64,000 nt of DNA. Source: Rhodopseudomonas sp. (GTDB taxonomy: Bacteria > Pseudomonadota > Alphaproteobacteria > Rhizobiales > Xanthobacteraceae). Position numbers and translations under genes: made by a program. Location: contig NZ_JACABA010000003.1 of the NCBI RefSeq assembly GCF_013377015.1, positions 343,510-407,509 of the forward strand, read 5' to 3'. Below the pieces are notes generated by a model. That model searched no databases. It saw only the letters and a list, made by a program, of their open reading frames with translations, and had not been told where the DNA came from. Of this stretch, positions 17,627-26,066 are shown piece by piece (the first letter of the stretch is position 1; every line of letters begins with the position of its first letter).

Positions 17627-18139
17627 TTAGTCCTCCCCATCCGCCTCACCACCGGCGATCGGCATCGCCTGCAGGCTGGCTTCCAGCCCACGCAGCATCT
17701 CCTGCAATTCGGCGAGCTTGCCGGCGCCGTAGCGTCTGGCGATCTCGGCATAGATCGCCTCCGAGGACGGCGCCACGGTTTCGATCAGCCTCAACCCCTT
17801 CGGGGTGATCGAGACGATGCCGCGACGCAAATCGGCCTTCGGCACCCGGCGTTCGATCAGCCGGCGGGCTTCGAGATCGCGCAGCATCCGCGACAGGCTG
17901 GGCGCCAGCAGACAGGCGGTGCGCGCCAGATCGGTGACCTCAATGTCGTCGACCGAAGCCAGCGCTCGCAGGATCCGCCATTGCTGCTCGCTCAAGCCAT
18001 GCGCCCGCAGCGACGGCCGGAAATGCCGCATCACCGCCTCGCGGCCGCGCAGCAGCAGCATCGGCAGCGAGCGCGAGAATTCGCGCATCGGCGCGCGCTT
18101 GCCGCCGCGCCCGCCTGGCTGTTTTTTCGCCGCCGCCAT
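17627..18139 (-). CDS. hpaR: MarR-family repressor, HpaR-like
   Basis: A 170-residue MarR-type winged-helix regulator. Conserved segments are FSRSLPMLLLRGREAVMRHFRP, LSEQQWRILRALA, TDLARTACLLAPSLSRMLRDLE and the wing LIERRVPKADLRRGIVSITPKG, typical of the homoprotocatechuate repressor subgroup. The ATG at 18139 is chosen for its GAGG 9 nt upstream; the frame is open to 18220. It is transcribed divergently from hpaH, with the perfect palindrome TTAACATGTTAA between them. By analogy with E. coli HpaR it should repress the meta-cleavage operon and be relieved by a hydroxyphenylacetate-type ligand. Confidence 0.85.
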   Translation of the reverse strand: MAAAKKQPGGRGGKRAPMREFSRSLPMLLLRGREAVMRHFRPSLRAHGLSEQQWRILRALASVDDIEVTDLARTACLLAPSLSRMLRDLEARRLIERRVPKADLRRGIVSITPKGLRLIETVAPSSEAIYAEIARRYGAGKLAELQEMLRGLEASLQAMPIAGGEADGED

Positions 18140-18220
18140 GCCGCCCGCCTCGGTGCACCCGCTGTGTCGCCGCAACCTTTTGCATCGCAGCAAGACAGGT
18201 TTCGGTTGGAGCCGGATCAT

Positions 18221-18232
18221 TTAACATGTTAA
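18221..18232. promoter_or_regulatory. candidate HpaR operator palindrome
   Basis: TTAACATGTTAA is a perfect 12-bp palindrome in the AT-rich part of the hpaR-hpaH divergent region, 45 bp before the hpaH start and about 80 bp before the hpaR start. MarR proteins bind such palindromes near their own promoters. The assignment is inferred from position and symmetry. Confidence 0.55.
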
Positions 18233-18277
18233 TCAGTTTGCCGCGCAACAACTTTCCGCGACAGCGACGGACCCGAG

Positions 18278-19084
18278 ATGGCATTGACTGACAGCGAGAT
18301 CCGCGCCGCGGCCGAGCGGCTGCATCGCGCGGAACAGACCAAGGTCCAGATCCGGCAATTGTCGCAGGATCATCCGGCGATCACCATCGCGGATAGCTAC
18401 GCCATTCAGAAAGCCTGGATCGAGATCAAGCTGGCCGAAGGCCTTCTCGTGCGCGGCCACAAGATCGGGCTGACCTCGAAGGCGATGCAGAGCGCGCTCG
18501 CCATTAACGAGCCGGATTCCGGCGTCCTGCTCGACAACATGTTCTTCGCCGACGGCGGCGTGGTGCCGACCGACCGCTTCATCGCCACGCGGATCGAGGC
18601 CGAACTGGCGTTCGTGATGAAGCAGCGGCTGGCCGGCCCGGATTGCACCATCTTCGATGTACTCAATGCGACAGACTTTGTGGTGCCGGCGCTGGAAATT
18701 CTCGATACCCGCATCGAGCGGGTCGATCCGGCGACCAAAGCGACGCGAAAAATCTTCGACACCATCGCCGACAACGCGGCCAATGCGGGAATCGTGCTCG
18801 GCGGCCGGCCGCTGCGCCCGCTCGACGCTGATCTGCGCTGGATCGGCGCGCTGGCGTACAAGAACGGCCAGCTCGAAGAAACCGGCCTCGCCGCCGGCGT
18901 CCTGAATCATCCGGCGACCGCGGTGGCCTGGCTCGCCAACAAGATCGCGCCGCAAGGCCTGGCGCTGGAGCCGGGCCAGGTGGTGCTGGCCGGTTCGTTC
19001 ATCCGCCCGATCGAAGCCCGCAAAGGCGACACGATTCAGGCCGACTATGGTCCCTACGGGACAGTGAGTTGTTACTTCGGCTGA
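18278..19084 (+). CDS. hpaH: 2-oxo-hept-4-ene-1,7-dioate hydratase (HpaH-like)
   Basis: A 268-residue member of the hydratase/decarboxylase family (MhpD/HpaH/XylJ fold). The metal-binding pair is Glu107 and Glu109 in RIEAELAF, and the segments [21 protein letters not shown] and [21 protein letters not shown] are typical of HpaH. It adds water to the dienoate formed after decarboxylation in homoprotocatechuate breakdown, giving the HpaI substrate. It is the first gene of the plus-strand hpa operon; hpaF follows after 25 bp. It should be controlled by HpaR through the upstream palindrome. Confidence 0.9.
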   Translation: MALTDSEIRAAAERLHRAEQTKVQIRQLSQDHPAITIADSYAIQKAWIEIKLAEGLLVRGHKIGLTSKAMQSALAINEPDSGVLLDNMFFADGGVVPTDRFIATRIEAELAFVMKQRLAGPDCTIFDVLNATDFVVPALEILDTRIERVDPATKATRKIFDTIADNAANAGIVLGGRPLRPLDADLRWIGALAYKNGQLEETGLAAGVLNHPATAVAWLANKIAPQGLALEPGQVVLAGSFIRPIEARKGDTIQADYGPYGTVSCYFG

Positions 19085-19109
19085 ATTCTTCAACTGAGAC
19101 ATGTGAGCC

Positions 19110-19508
19110 ATGCCCCACTTCACTCTGGAATATTCCGCCGATCTGGAAGACCTGGTCGATATCGCCGATGTCGTCGAGGAGGTGCGCGCGGCGGCGGTCG
19201 AGACCGGGCTGTTTGCGCTCGGCGGCATCCGCGTCCGCGCCATCCGCTGCGAATATTACGCCATCGCCGACGGCCGTGACGGCCTGAACTTTCTGGCGAT
19301 GCTGCTGCGGCTCGGCGAAGGCCGCGACCTCGCCGCGCGCAAGAAGGCCGGCGAACACATCTTCAAAAAACTGTCGCATTTTCTCGATCCATTGTTCGCC
19401 GACGAGGGATTCGCGCTGTCGTTCGACATGCAGGTCAACGACAAGGAAACCAGCTGGAAACGCAACAGCATCCATGATCTGCTGGTTGCCGAGGCCCGAC
19501 ATGGCTAA
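19110..19508 (+). CDS. hpaF: 5-carboxymethyl-2-hydroxymuconate isomerase (HpaF-like)
   Basis: A 132-residue small isomerase of the CHMI/tautomerase superfamily. The sequence begins MPHFTLEYSADL, so after Met removal Pro becomes the N-terminal catalytic base. LSFDMQVNDKETSWKRNSIHD near the C-terminus is typical of CHMI. It tautomerises the ring-cleavage acid in the homoprotocatechuate pathway. Its stop overlaps the start of hpaE by 8 bp. No strong ribosome binding site is seen before its start, which may be translated by re-initiation after hpaH. Confidence 0.9.
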   Translation: MPHFTLEYSADLEDLVDIADVVEEVRAAAVETGLFALGGIRVRAIRCEYYAIADGRDGLNFLAMLLRLGEGRDLAARKKAGEHIFKKLSHFLDPLFADEGFALSFDMQVNDKETSWKRNSIHDLLVAEARHG

Positions 19509-21042
19509 AGCCGATACCGCCGCGGCCTTTGCCGCCAATCGCGACCGCGCCGCGCCACTGTTGAAGCAACTCAATGCCGACGCCATCGGCCATCTCATCG
19601 ACGGTGAGATCTTGCCGTCGACGTCCGGCGAGGTTTTCGAGACCACCTCGCCAATCGACGGCAGCGTGGTGGCGCAGGTGGCGCGTGGCAACGCAGACGA
19701 CATCGACCGCGCGGCAAGAGCCGCGCAACGCGCGTTCAAATCCTGGCGCGACATGCCGGCGGCGAGCCGCAAGAAACTGCTGCATCGCGTCGCCGACGCG
19801 ATCGAAGCGCGCGCCGACGATATCGCCGTGCTGGAATGCATCGACACCGGGCAGCCGCATCGTTTCATGGCCAAGGCCGCGATCCGCGGCGCCGAGAATT
19901 TCCGCTTCTTTGCCGACAAATGCATGGAAGCACGCGACGGCCGCAATATGCCGAGCGACGAGCACTGGAACGTCTCGACCCGGGTGCCGATCGGCCCGGT
20001 CGGGATCATCACGCCGTGGAACACGCCGTTCATGCTGTCGACCTGGAAGATCGCGCCCGCGCTCGCCTCCGGCTGCACTGTGGTGCACAAGCCGGCGGAA
20101 TGGTCGCCCGTCACCGCGGACCTGTTGTCGCGGATCGTCAAGGACGCCGGCGTGCCCGATGGCGTGCTCAATACGGTCCATGGCTTCGGCGAGGATGCTG
20201 GCAAGGCCCTGACCGAACATCCCGCCATCAAGGCGATCGCGTTTGTCGGGGAGACCTCCACGGGTGCCGCGATTATGGCGCAGGGCGCGCCGACCCTGAA
20301 GCGGGTGCATTTCGAACTCGGCGGCAAGAATCCGGTGATCGTGTTCGACGACGCCGATCTGGAGCGCGCGCTCGACGCCGTGGTGTTCATGATCTACTCG
20401 CTGAACGGCGAGCGCTGCACCTCGTCGAGCCGGCTGCTGATCCAGTCGAGCATCGCCGACACATTCATCGAGCAGCTGACGGCGCGGGTCCGCGCGCTGA
20501 AGGTCGGCCATCCGCTCGATCCCGATACCGAAATCGGCCCGCTGATCCATCAGCGCCACCTCGACAAGGTCTGCTCCTATTTCGAGATCGCCAGGCAGGA
20601 CGGCGCCACCATCGCGGTCGGCGGCGCGCCGTTCGCCGGCCCCGGCGGCGGCCACTATGTGCAGCCGACGCTGGTGACCGGCGCGCGCGGCGAGATGCGG
20701 GTGGCGCAGGAAGAAGTGTTCGGTCCCTTCCTCACCGTGATCCCGTTCGGCGACGAGCGCGAGGCGATCGAGATCGCCAACGCGGTGCAATACGGCCTCA
20801 CCGGCTATGTCTGGACCGCCGATATGGGCCGCGCGCTGCGCGTCGCCGACGCGCTGGAGGCAGGCATGATCTGGCTGAATTCGGAAAACGTCCGCCATCT
20901 GCCGACCCCGTTCGGCGGCATGAAATCCTCCGGCATCGGCCGCGACGGCGGCGACTATTCGTTCGACTTCTACATGGAAACCAAACATGTCGCGCTGGCG
21001 CGCGGCACGCACAAGATCCAACGGCTGGGGGTCTCGACGTGA
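19501..21042 (+). CDS. hpaE: 5-carboxymethyl-2-hydroxymuconate semialdehyde dehydrogenase (HpaE-like)
   Basis: A 513-residue aldehyde dehydrogenase. Catalytic residues are visible: Asn174 (TPWNTPF), Glu272 (FELGGKNP) and Cys306 (NGERCTSSS). It also has the cofactor segment VHKPAEWSP and the C-terminal NSENVRHLPTPFGGMKSSGIGRDGG typical of the HpaE/HpcC subgroup. It oxidises the ring-fission semialdehyde with NAD(+). The ATG at 19501 lies inside the last codons of hpaF; the frame is open a little upstream but no better start is seen. Confidence 0.93.
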   Translation: MAKADTAAAFAANRDRAAPLLKQLNADAIGHLIDGEILPSTSGEVFETTSPIDGSVVAQVARGNADDIDRAARAAQRAFKSWRDMPAASRKKLLHRVADAIEARADDIAVLECIDTGQPHRFMAKAAIRGAENFRFFADKCMEARDGRNMPSDEHWNVSTRVPIGPVGIITPWNTPFMLSTWKIAPALASGCTVVHKPAEWSPVTADLLSRIVKDAGVPDGVLNTVHGFGEDAGKALTEHPAIKAIAFVGETSTGAAIMAQGAPTLKRVHFELGGKNPVIVFDDADLERALDAVVFMIYSLNGERCTSSSRLLIQSSIADTFIEQLTARVRALKVGHPLDPDTEIGPLIHQRHLDKVCSYFEIARQDGATIAVGGAPFAGPGGGHYVQPTLVTGARGEMRVAQEEVFGPFLTVIPFGDEREAIEIANAVQYGLTGYVWTADMGRALRVADALEAGMIWLNSENVRHLPTPFGGMKSSGIGRDGGDYSFDFYMETKHVALARGTHKIQRLGVST

Positions 21043-21086
21043 AACGCATCAATCAACAACAGCCGAGATAGTTTCAGGAAATATCC

Positions 21087-22070
21087 ATGCCGGTGCCGCA
21101 ACATATCTTCGATCCGCCGTTCAACATCATCCGCTGCAGCCATGTCGTGCTCGACGTCGCCGACCTCGGCGCCAGCGTCGCGTTCTATGAGAACATCATC
21201 GGCCTGCATGTCGAGGACCGCGACAATACGAGCGCGTACTTGCGCGGCAGTGAGGAGCATCAGCATCACTCGCTGGTGCTGCGCAAGGCGGCGACGCCGG
21301 CCTGCGCCCGGCTCGGCTTTCGGGTCGGCGACGAGAGCGACCTCGACAAGGCCGGCAGCTTCTTCGCCGAAAACGGCGTGCTGTACTCTTTCGTCGAGCG
21401 CCCGTTCCAGGGCCGCACCCTGCACGTCACCGACCCGTTCGGGTTCCGGCTGGAATTCTGCGCCAGCATGGAGAAGCGCCCGCATCTGCTGCGCCGCTAT
21501 GATTTGTACAAGGGCTGCCACCCGCAACGGCTCGATCATTTCAACGTGTTCGCCGCCGAGGTGCAGGACACCGTCGATTTCTACGCACGGCTGGGCTTTC
21601 GCCTGACCGAATATGCCGAAGAGGATGGCGAAGGAGGTCGGATCGCCGCGGCCTGGATGCAGCGCAAGGGCAATGTCCACGACTTCGCCATCACCAACGG
21701 CCGCGGCCCGCGGCTGCACCACTTAGCCTATTGGGTGCCGAACCCGATGAACATCCTGCATCTGTGCGACGTGATGGCGTCGAGTGGCTTGCTGACCAGC
21801 CTCGAGCGCGGCCCCGGCCGCCACGGCATTTCCAATGCGTTCTTTCTCTATGTCCGCGATCCCGACGGCCACCGCGTCGAACTCTATTCCAGCGACTATC
21901 AGACCATGGACCACGACCACGAGCCGCTGCGCTGGTCGCTGCGCGACCCGCGCCGGCAAACGCTGTGGGGCGCGCCGGCGCCGCGGTCCTGGTTCGAGCA
22001 GGGCTCGCCGTTCCTCGGCCAGGAGGTGCGCGAACCGCTGTTCGTCGCCGATGTGAGGATCGCGGATTGA
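21087..22070 (+). CDS. hpaD: homoprotocatechuate 2,3-dioxygenase, vicinal-oxygen-chelate type
   Basis: A 327-residue extradiol dioxygenase with two vicinal-oxygen-chelate modules. Metal ligands are apparent: His151 (RLDHFNVF), His212 (RLHHLAYWV) and Glu265 (HRVELYSSD). Second-sphere residues His198 (NVHDF), His246 (GRHGISN) and Tyr255 (FLYVRDPDGH) align with His200, His248 and Tyr257 of the Brevibacterium/Arthrobacter enzymes. It opens the ring of 3,4-dihydroxyphenylacetate. E. coli HpaD belongs to the unrelated LigB family, so this operon uses a different dioxygenase at the same step. A good ribosome binding site (CAGGAAATATCC) precedes the ATG. Confidence 0.9.
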   Translation: MPVPQHIFDPPFNIIRCSHVVLDVADLGASVAFYENIIGLHVEDRDNTSAYLRGSEEHQHHSLVLRKAATPACARLGFRVGDESDLDKAGSFFAENGVLYSFVERPFQGRTLHVTDPFGFRLEFCASMEKRPHLLRRYDLYKGCHPQRLDHFNVFAAEVQDTVDFYARLGFRLTEYAEEDGEGGRIAAAWMQRKGNVHDFAITNGRGPRLHHLAYWVPNPMNILHLCDVMASSGLLTSLERGPGRHGISNAFFLYVRDPDGHRVELYSSDYQTMDHDHEPLRWSLRDPRRQTLWGAPAPRSWFEQGSPFLGQEVREPLFVADVRIAD

Positions 22071-22083
22071 CGCCACGCTACGA

Positions 22084-22186
22084 CGTCATCGTCCGGCTTG
22101 ACCGGGCGACCCAGTATTTCGAAACGTCAATGCCGAACCTGGGCGCTCTGGAACACCGGGTCACCCGCTTCCGCGGGTGATGACGC
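22084..22186. repeat. interspersed palindromic repeat, type A (copy 2)
   Basis: It begins CGTCATCGTCCGGCTTGACC and ends CCGCGGGTGATGACG, a diverged relative of the 10504 element. It sits between hpaD and hpaG inside the operon and lengthens that gap to 135 bp. Confidence 0.82.
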
Positions 22187-22205
22187 CCACCAACAGGACC
22201 CCCCT

Positions 22206-23078
22206 ATGCCCCCTTACCGCCTCGCGACGTTCACGGTCAACGGCATCACGCGCTACGGCGCGGTGGTCGATGGTGGCATCGTCGATCTGTCGGCACGTCA
22301 CGCCGCCACCTATCCGACGCTGCGTGACGTGATCGCCGCCGGTGCGCTGACGCGGCTGGCCGATGAGGCGGCGAAGCTGGCGCCGGATTTTGCTCCTGAC
22401 GCGGTGGCCTGGCAGCCGCCGATCCCGTCGCCTGACAAGATCATCTGCATCGGCGTCAATTATCCGGACCGCAACGCCGAATACAAGGACGGCTCCGAGG
22501 CGCCGAAATATCCCAGCATGTTCATGCGAACGCCGCGCTCCTTTGTCGGCCATGAGGCGCCGCTGGTGCGGCCGCGCGCCTCACCGCAGCTCGACTATGA
22601 GGGCGAACTGGTGCTGATCATCGGCAAGGCCGGGCGACACATCGCGGAAGCCGCGGCGCTCGACCACATCGCCGCGGTGACGCTGTGCAACGAGGGCACC
22701 ATTCGCGACTGGGTGCGGCACGCCAAATTCAACGTCACGCAAGGCAAGAATTTCGATTGCACCGGCAGCCTCGGGCCGTGGCTGGTGCCCTACACCGACG
22801 CAGCGCAGATCGCCGATATCCGCCTCACCACCCGCGTCAATGGCGAGACCCGGCAGGACGATCGTACCAGCCGAATGATCTTTGGCTTCCGTTATCTGAT
22901 CCACTATATCTCGACGTTCACCACGCTGGTCCCCGGCGACGTCATCGTCACCGGGACGCCAACCGGCGCTGGCGCGCGGTTCGATCCGCCGCGTTATCTC
23001 AAACCCGGCGACGTCGTCGAGGTCGAAGCTGACGGCATCGGCGTGCTGCGCAACGGCGTGATCGACGAGACCGCGTGA
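22206..23078 (+). CDS. hpaG: FAH-family isomerase/decarboxylase (HpaG-like)
   Basis: A 290-residue fumarylacetoacetase-fold protein. The conserved core is IICIGVNYPDRNAEY, then the metal ligands Glu132 and Glu134 (LDYEGELVLIIG), GKNFDCTGSLGPWLVP and PGDVIVTGTPTGAGAR. The third ligand position, usually Asp, reads Glu163 here (LCNEGTIRDW). In this context it should decarboxylate/isomerise 5-oxo-pent-3-ene-1,2,5-tricarboxylate, the step before HpaH. The ATG at 22206 is chosen; the longer frame runs into the palindromic repeat. It is a single FAH domain, not the duplicated E. coli HpaG form. Confidence 0.85.
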   Translation: MPPYRLATFTVNGITRYGAVVDGGIVDLSARHAATYPTLRDVIAAGALTRLADEAAKLAPDFAPDAVAWQPPIPSPDKIICIGVNYPDRNAEYKDGSEAPKYPSMFMRTPRSFVGHEAPLVRPRASPQLDYEGELVLIIGKAGRHIAEAAALDHIAAVTLCNEGTIRDWVRHAKFNVTQGKNFDCTGSLGPWLVPYTDAAQIADIRLTTRVNGETRQDDRTSRMIFGFRYLIHYISTFTTLVPGDVIVTGTPTGAGARFDPPRYLKPGDVVEVEADGIGVLRNGVIDETA

Positions 23079-23103
23079 ACTCGATTCAACGATTGGAAGT
23101 CCG

Positions 23104-24729
23104 ATGACTGCACTGACCGGCGGCGAAGCGATCGTTCAGGGCCTCAAGGCGCACGGCGTCGACGCCGTGTTCGGCCTGCCAGGCGCGCAGATCTACGGGC
23201 TGTTCGACGGCTTCGCCAAGGCGCAGCTCAAGGTGGTCGGCGCCCGCCACGAACAGGCCTGCGGCTACATGGCGTTCGGCTATGCCCGCGCCAGCGGCAG
23301 GCCGGGCGTGTTCAGCGTCGTGCCAGGCCCCGGCGTGCTCAACGCCGGCGCGGCGATGCTGACCGCGTTCGGCTGCAACGAGCCGGTGCTGTGCCTCACC
23401 GGGCAGGTGCCGACGGCGTTTCTCGGCAAGGGCCGCGGCCATCTGCACGAAATGCCGGACCAGTTGGCGACGCTGCGCAGCTTCGTCAAATGGGCCGACC
23501 GGATCGACTATCCTGACGACGCGCCGACCAAGGTGTCGCGCGCATTCCAGGAGATGCTGAGCGGCCGACGCGGCCCGGTGGCGCTGGAAATGCCGTGGGA
23601 CGTCTTCACCCAGCGCGCCGCGGTCGCGGCGTCCACGCCGTTCGCGCGGTTCGCGGCGCCGCAGCCCGATCCGGACCGCATCAAGGCGGCCGCCGCGCTG
23701 GTCGCCGCCAGCAACGCACCGATGATCTTCGTCGGCAGCGGCGCGATCGATGCGGCGGACGAGATCCTCGACCTCGCCGAACTGATCGACGCGCCGGTGG
23801 TGGCGTTCCGCTCCGGCCGCGGCATTGTCAGCAACGCACATGAACTCGGGCTGACCTTCGCCGCCGCCTATCACCTATGGCCGCAGACCGATCTGATCAT
23901 CGGCATCGGCACCAGGATGGAGCTGGCGACGATGTCGCGCTGGCCGTATCGGCCGGACGGGCAGAAATCGATCCGCATCGATATCGATCCCGCCGAGATG
24001 CGGCGCTTCACCCCCGACGCCGCCGTGATCGCCGACGCCCAAGCCGGCACACGCGACCTCGCCGCCGCGGTGCGCAAGCAGGGCTATACCAAATCCACCA
24101 CGCGGCGCGGCGAAATCCGCGAGGCCTCGGCGCTGGCCGCGAAGCAGATCCAGTCGGTGCAGCCGCAGATGGCCTATCTGAAGATCCTGCGCGAGGTGCT
24201 GCCCGACGACGCCATCGTCACCGACGAATTGTCGCAGGTCGGCTTCGCCTCGTGGTACGGCTTTCCGATCTATCAGCCGCGCACCTTCATCACGTCGGGC
24301 TATCAGGGCACGCTCGGCAGCGGCTTTCCCACCGCGCTCGGCGCCAAGGTGGCGCATCCAGATCGCGCCGTGGTGGCGATCACCGGCGACGGCGGCTTCA
24401 TGTTCGCCGTGCAGGAACTCGCCACCGCCGTACAGTACAAGATCGGCGTGGTGACGCTGGTGTTCAACAACAGCGCCTATGGCAATGTCCGGCGCGATCA
24501 GGTCAATCTGTTCGAGGGCCGCGCCGTGGCGTCCGATCTGACCAATCCGGACTTCGTCAGGCTGGCGCAATCCTTCGGCGTCGGCGCCGCGCGCGTCACT
24601 GCGCCGGACCAGTTCAAGGCGGCACTGGAAACCGCGCTGGCCGATGGCGGGCCGTATCTGATCGCAATCGAGGTGCCGAAGGATTCCGAGTCGAGCCCGT
24701 GGCCATTCATCCATCCGGCACGACCGTAG
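23104..24729 (+). CDS. ThDP-dependent enzyme, acetolactate-synthase-like
   Basis: A 541-residue thiamine-diphosphate enzyme with the usual three domains. The N-terminal pyrimidine-binding domain has the activating Glu in GARHEQACGYMAFGYAR. A central domain spans about residues 195-330. The C-terminal pyrophosphate domain has the GDG...N motif (ITGDGGFMF then VFNNSAYGNVRRDQ). It follows hpaG after 25 bp on the same strand, with GGAAG before the ATG, so it looks like part of the hpa operon. The standard homoprotocatechuate route does not need such an enzyme; it might process a 2-oxo acid such as 4-hydroxyphenylpyruvate, or succinic semialdehyde. The reaction is not known. Confidence 0.85.
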   Translation: MTALTGGEAIVQGLKAHGVDAVFGLPGAQIYGLFDGFAKAQLKVVGARHEQACGYMAFGYARASGRPGVFSVVPGPGVLNAGAAMLTAFGCNEPVLCLTGQVPTAFLGKGRGHLHEMPDQLATLRSFVKWADRIDYPDDAPTKVSRAFQEMLSGRRGPVALEMPWDVFTQRAAVAASTPFARFAAPQPDPDRIKAAAALVAASNAPMIFVGSGAIDAADEILDLAELIDAPVVAFRSGRGIVSNAHELGLTFAAAYHLWPQTDLIIGIGTRMELATMSRWPYRPDGQKSIRIDIDPAEMRRFTPDAAVIADAQAGTRDLAAAVRKQGYTKSTTRRGEIREASALAAKQIQSVQPQMAYLKILREVLPDDAIVTDELSQVGFASWYGFPIYQPRTFITSGYQGTLGSGFPTALGAKVAHPDRAVVAITGDGGFMFAVQELATAVQYKIGVVTLVFNNSAYGNVRRDQVNLFEGRAVASDLTNPDFVRLAQSFGVGAARVTAPDQFKAALETALADGGPYLIAIEVPKDSESSPWPFIHPARP

Positions 24730-24745
24730 AGGTCGTCACGCCCAG

Positions 24746-25978
24746 CTACACCGTCCGCGCCTGCCGCGCGCGCAGCCGCGACGCCGCCAGCACCAGCAGG
24801 CCGCAGCCGGCGACCGCCCAGCACGCCACCGGCGCCCAGCGCAGCAGCGGCTCGTACTCCGGCAGTTTCTGCAGACCGCCGGCGACCGCGGCGATCCGCG
24901 CGAAGGTCGCCAGCGCCAGCGCCGAGAACACGAGGCCAACCACCTTGCCTTCGGCGCCGGTCTCGCCGATCGCCAGCGCCGCCGACACCGCGCTCATCAG
25001 CATGCAGCCCCACGCCGCCCCGGCGATGAATTGCGTCACGATCAGCATGTTGAGACTGCCGGCCTGCTCGGCGCCGAGCACCGCCAGCGCGCCCAGCAGC
25101 CCGGCGGCGCCCATCACGATCAGGCCGCCATGGCGTTTGGTGACGACACTGGCCGGAAACATCGCGATGTTGAACCCGATCCAGAACACCGGCATCAACC
25201 ATTGCAGATCGGCGGGCTTGGCAAAGCGCAGGAAGAACGGCGCGCTGTTGACGCTGAAGTGGAACTGGTAGCCCAGCGCCAGGATCACCATCGAGGCGAT
25301 GAACAGCAGCGGCACTTGGCCGAGTGATTTGGTGTCCGCCGCCACTTTCGCCGGCACCGACACCGATTGCGCCATGCCGCGCTCGACCCGTGACAGCGAC
25401 AGCGCGACGAGAAACAGCACCCCGCTGGAGATCGCGAACGGAATCCGCGGATCCTGATCGCGTAGTACCACGCCGAGATAGGGCGACACCGCGCCGGCCA
25501 GGCCGTAGCCCAGCATCGCCAGCGCCGAAAGGAACGGAAGTTTCGGTCGTGCGCCGTATTTGCCGAGCAGCGTCAGCGGCGGCGCCCGCAGCGCCGAGGA
25601 GGTGACCACCCAGGTCACGATCAGGGCGATGAACACAGGCAGCGCCACCGGACCATTGCCGGCGACGAACGGCAGTGCGACAAACGCCGCGCAGGACAGC
25701 GCCGTCACCGCGCCAACGAACACGCCGAGCCGGCCGACGATTGGCGCCAGCCGGTCCGCCGCGATCCCCATCGCGGTGTCGGTGACGGTGAAGATCGCCT
25801 GATCGAGCATCAGGATCAGCAGCACCGTGGATGGCGCGATCCCGACCTGCGCGGCGAGCTTCGGCAGATAGACCACATAGACGGTCCAGCCCAGCGTGAA
25901 CACCAGTTGCAGCACCGCCAGATAGACGCCGAAGCGGTTGGCGCCGGCGGCGGATGTCTCGTCTGCTTTTTCAGTCAT
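24746..25978 (-). CDS. MFS transporter
   Basis: A 410-residue membrane protein with about 12 hydrophobic helices. It starts with a polar N-terminus (MTEKADETSAAGANRFG) and helix one (YLAVLQLVFTLGWTVYVVYLP); a central polar loop near residue 205-220 divides two six-helix halves. No close substrate signature is recognised. It is convergent with the ThDP-enzyme gene (16 bp between stops), so it is not in the hpa operon. Confidence 0.85.
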   Translation of the reverse strand: MTEKADETSAAGANRFGVYLAVLQLVFTLGWTVYVVYLPKLAAQVGIAPSTVLLILMLDQAIFTVTDTAMGIAADRLAPIVGRLGVFVGAVTALSCAAFVALPFVAGNGPVALPVFIALIVTWVVTSSALRAPPLTLLGKYGARPKLPFLSALAMLGYGLAGAVSPYLGVVLRDQDPRIPFAISSGVLFLVALSLSRVERGMAQSVSVPAKVAADTKSLGQVPLLFIASMVILALGYQFHFSVNSAPFFLRFAKPADLQWLMPVFWIGFNIAMFPASVVTKRHGGLIVMGAAGLLGALAVLGAEQAGSLNMLIVTQFIAGAAWGCMLMSAVSAALAIGETGAEGKVVGLVFSALALATFARIAAVAGGLQKLPEYEPLLRWAPVACWAVAGCGLLVLAASRLRARQARTV

Positions 25979-26066
25979 GCGGCCCCTCGATCGGCGCCAG
26001 CTTAAACCGGCGAATGCCGCGATGGAAAGCCGCGCTCACTCGTGCAAGGAGGGACAACAACGCCGC

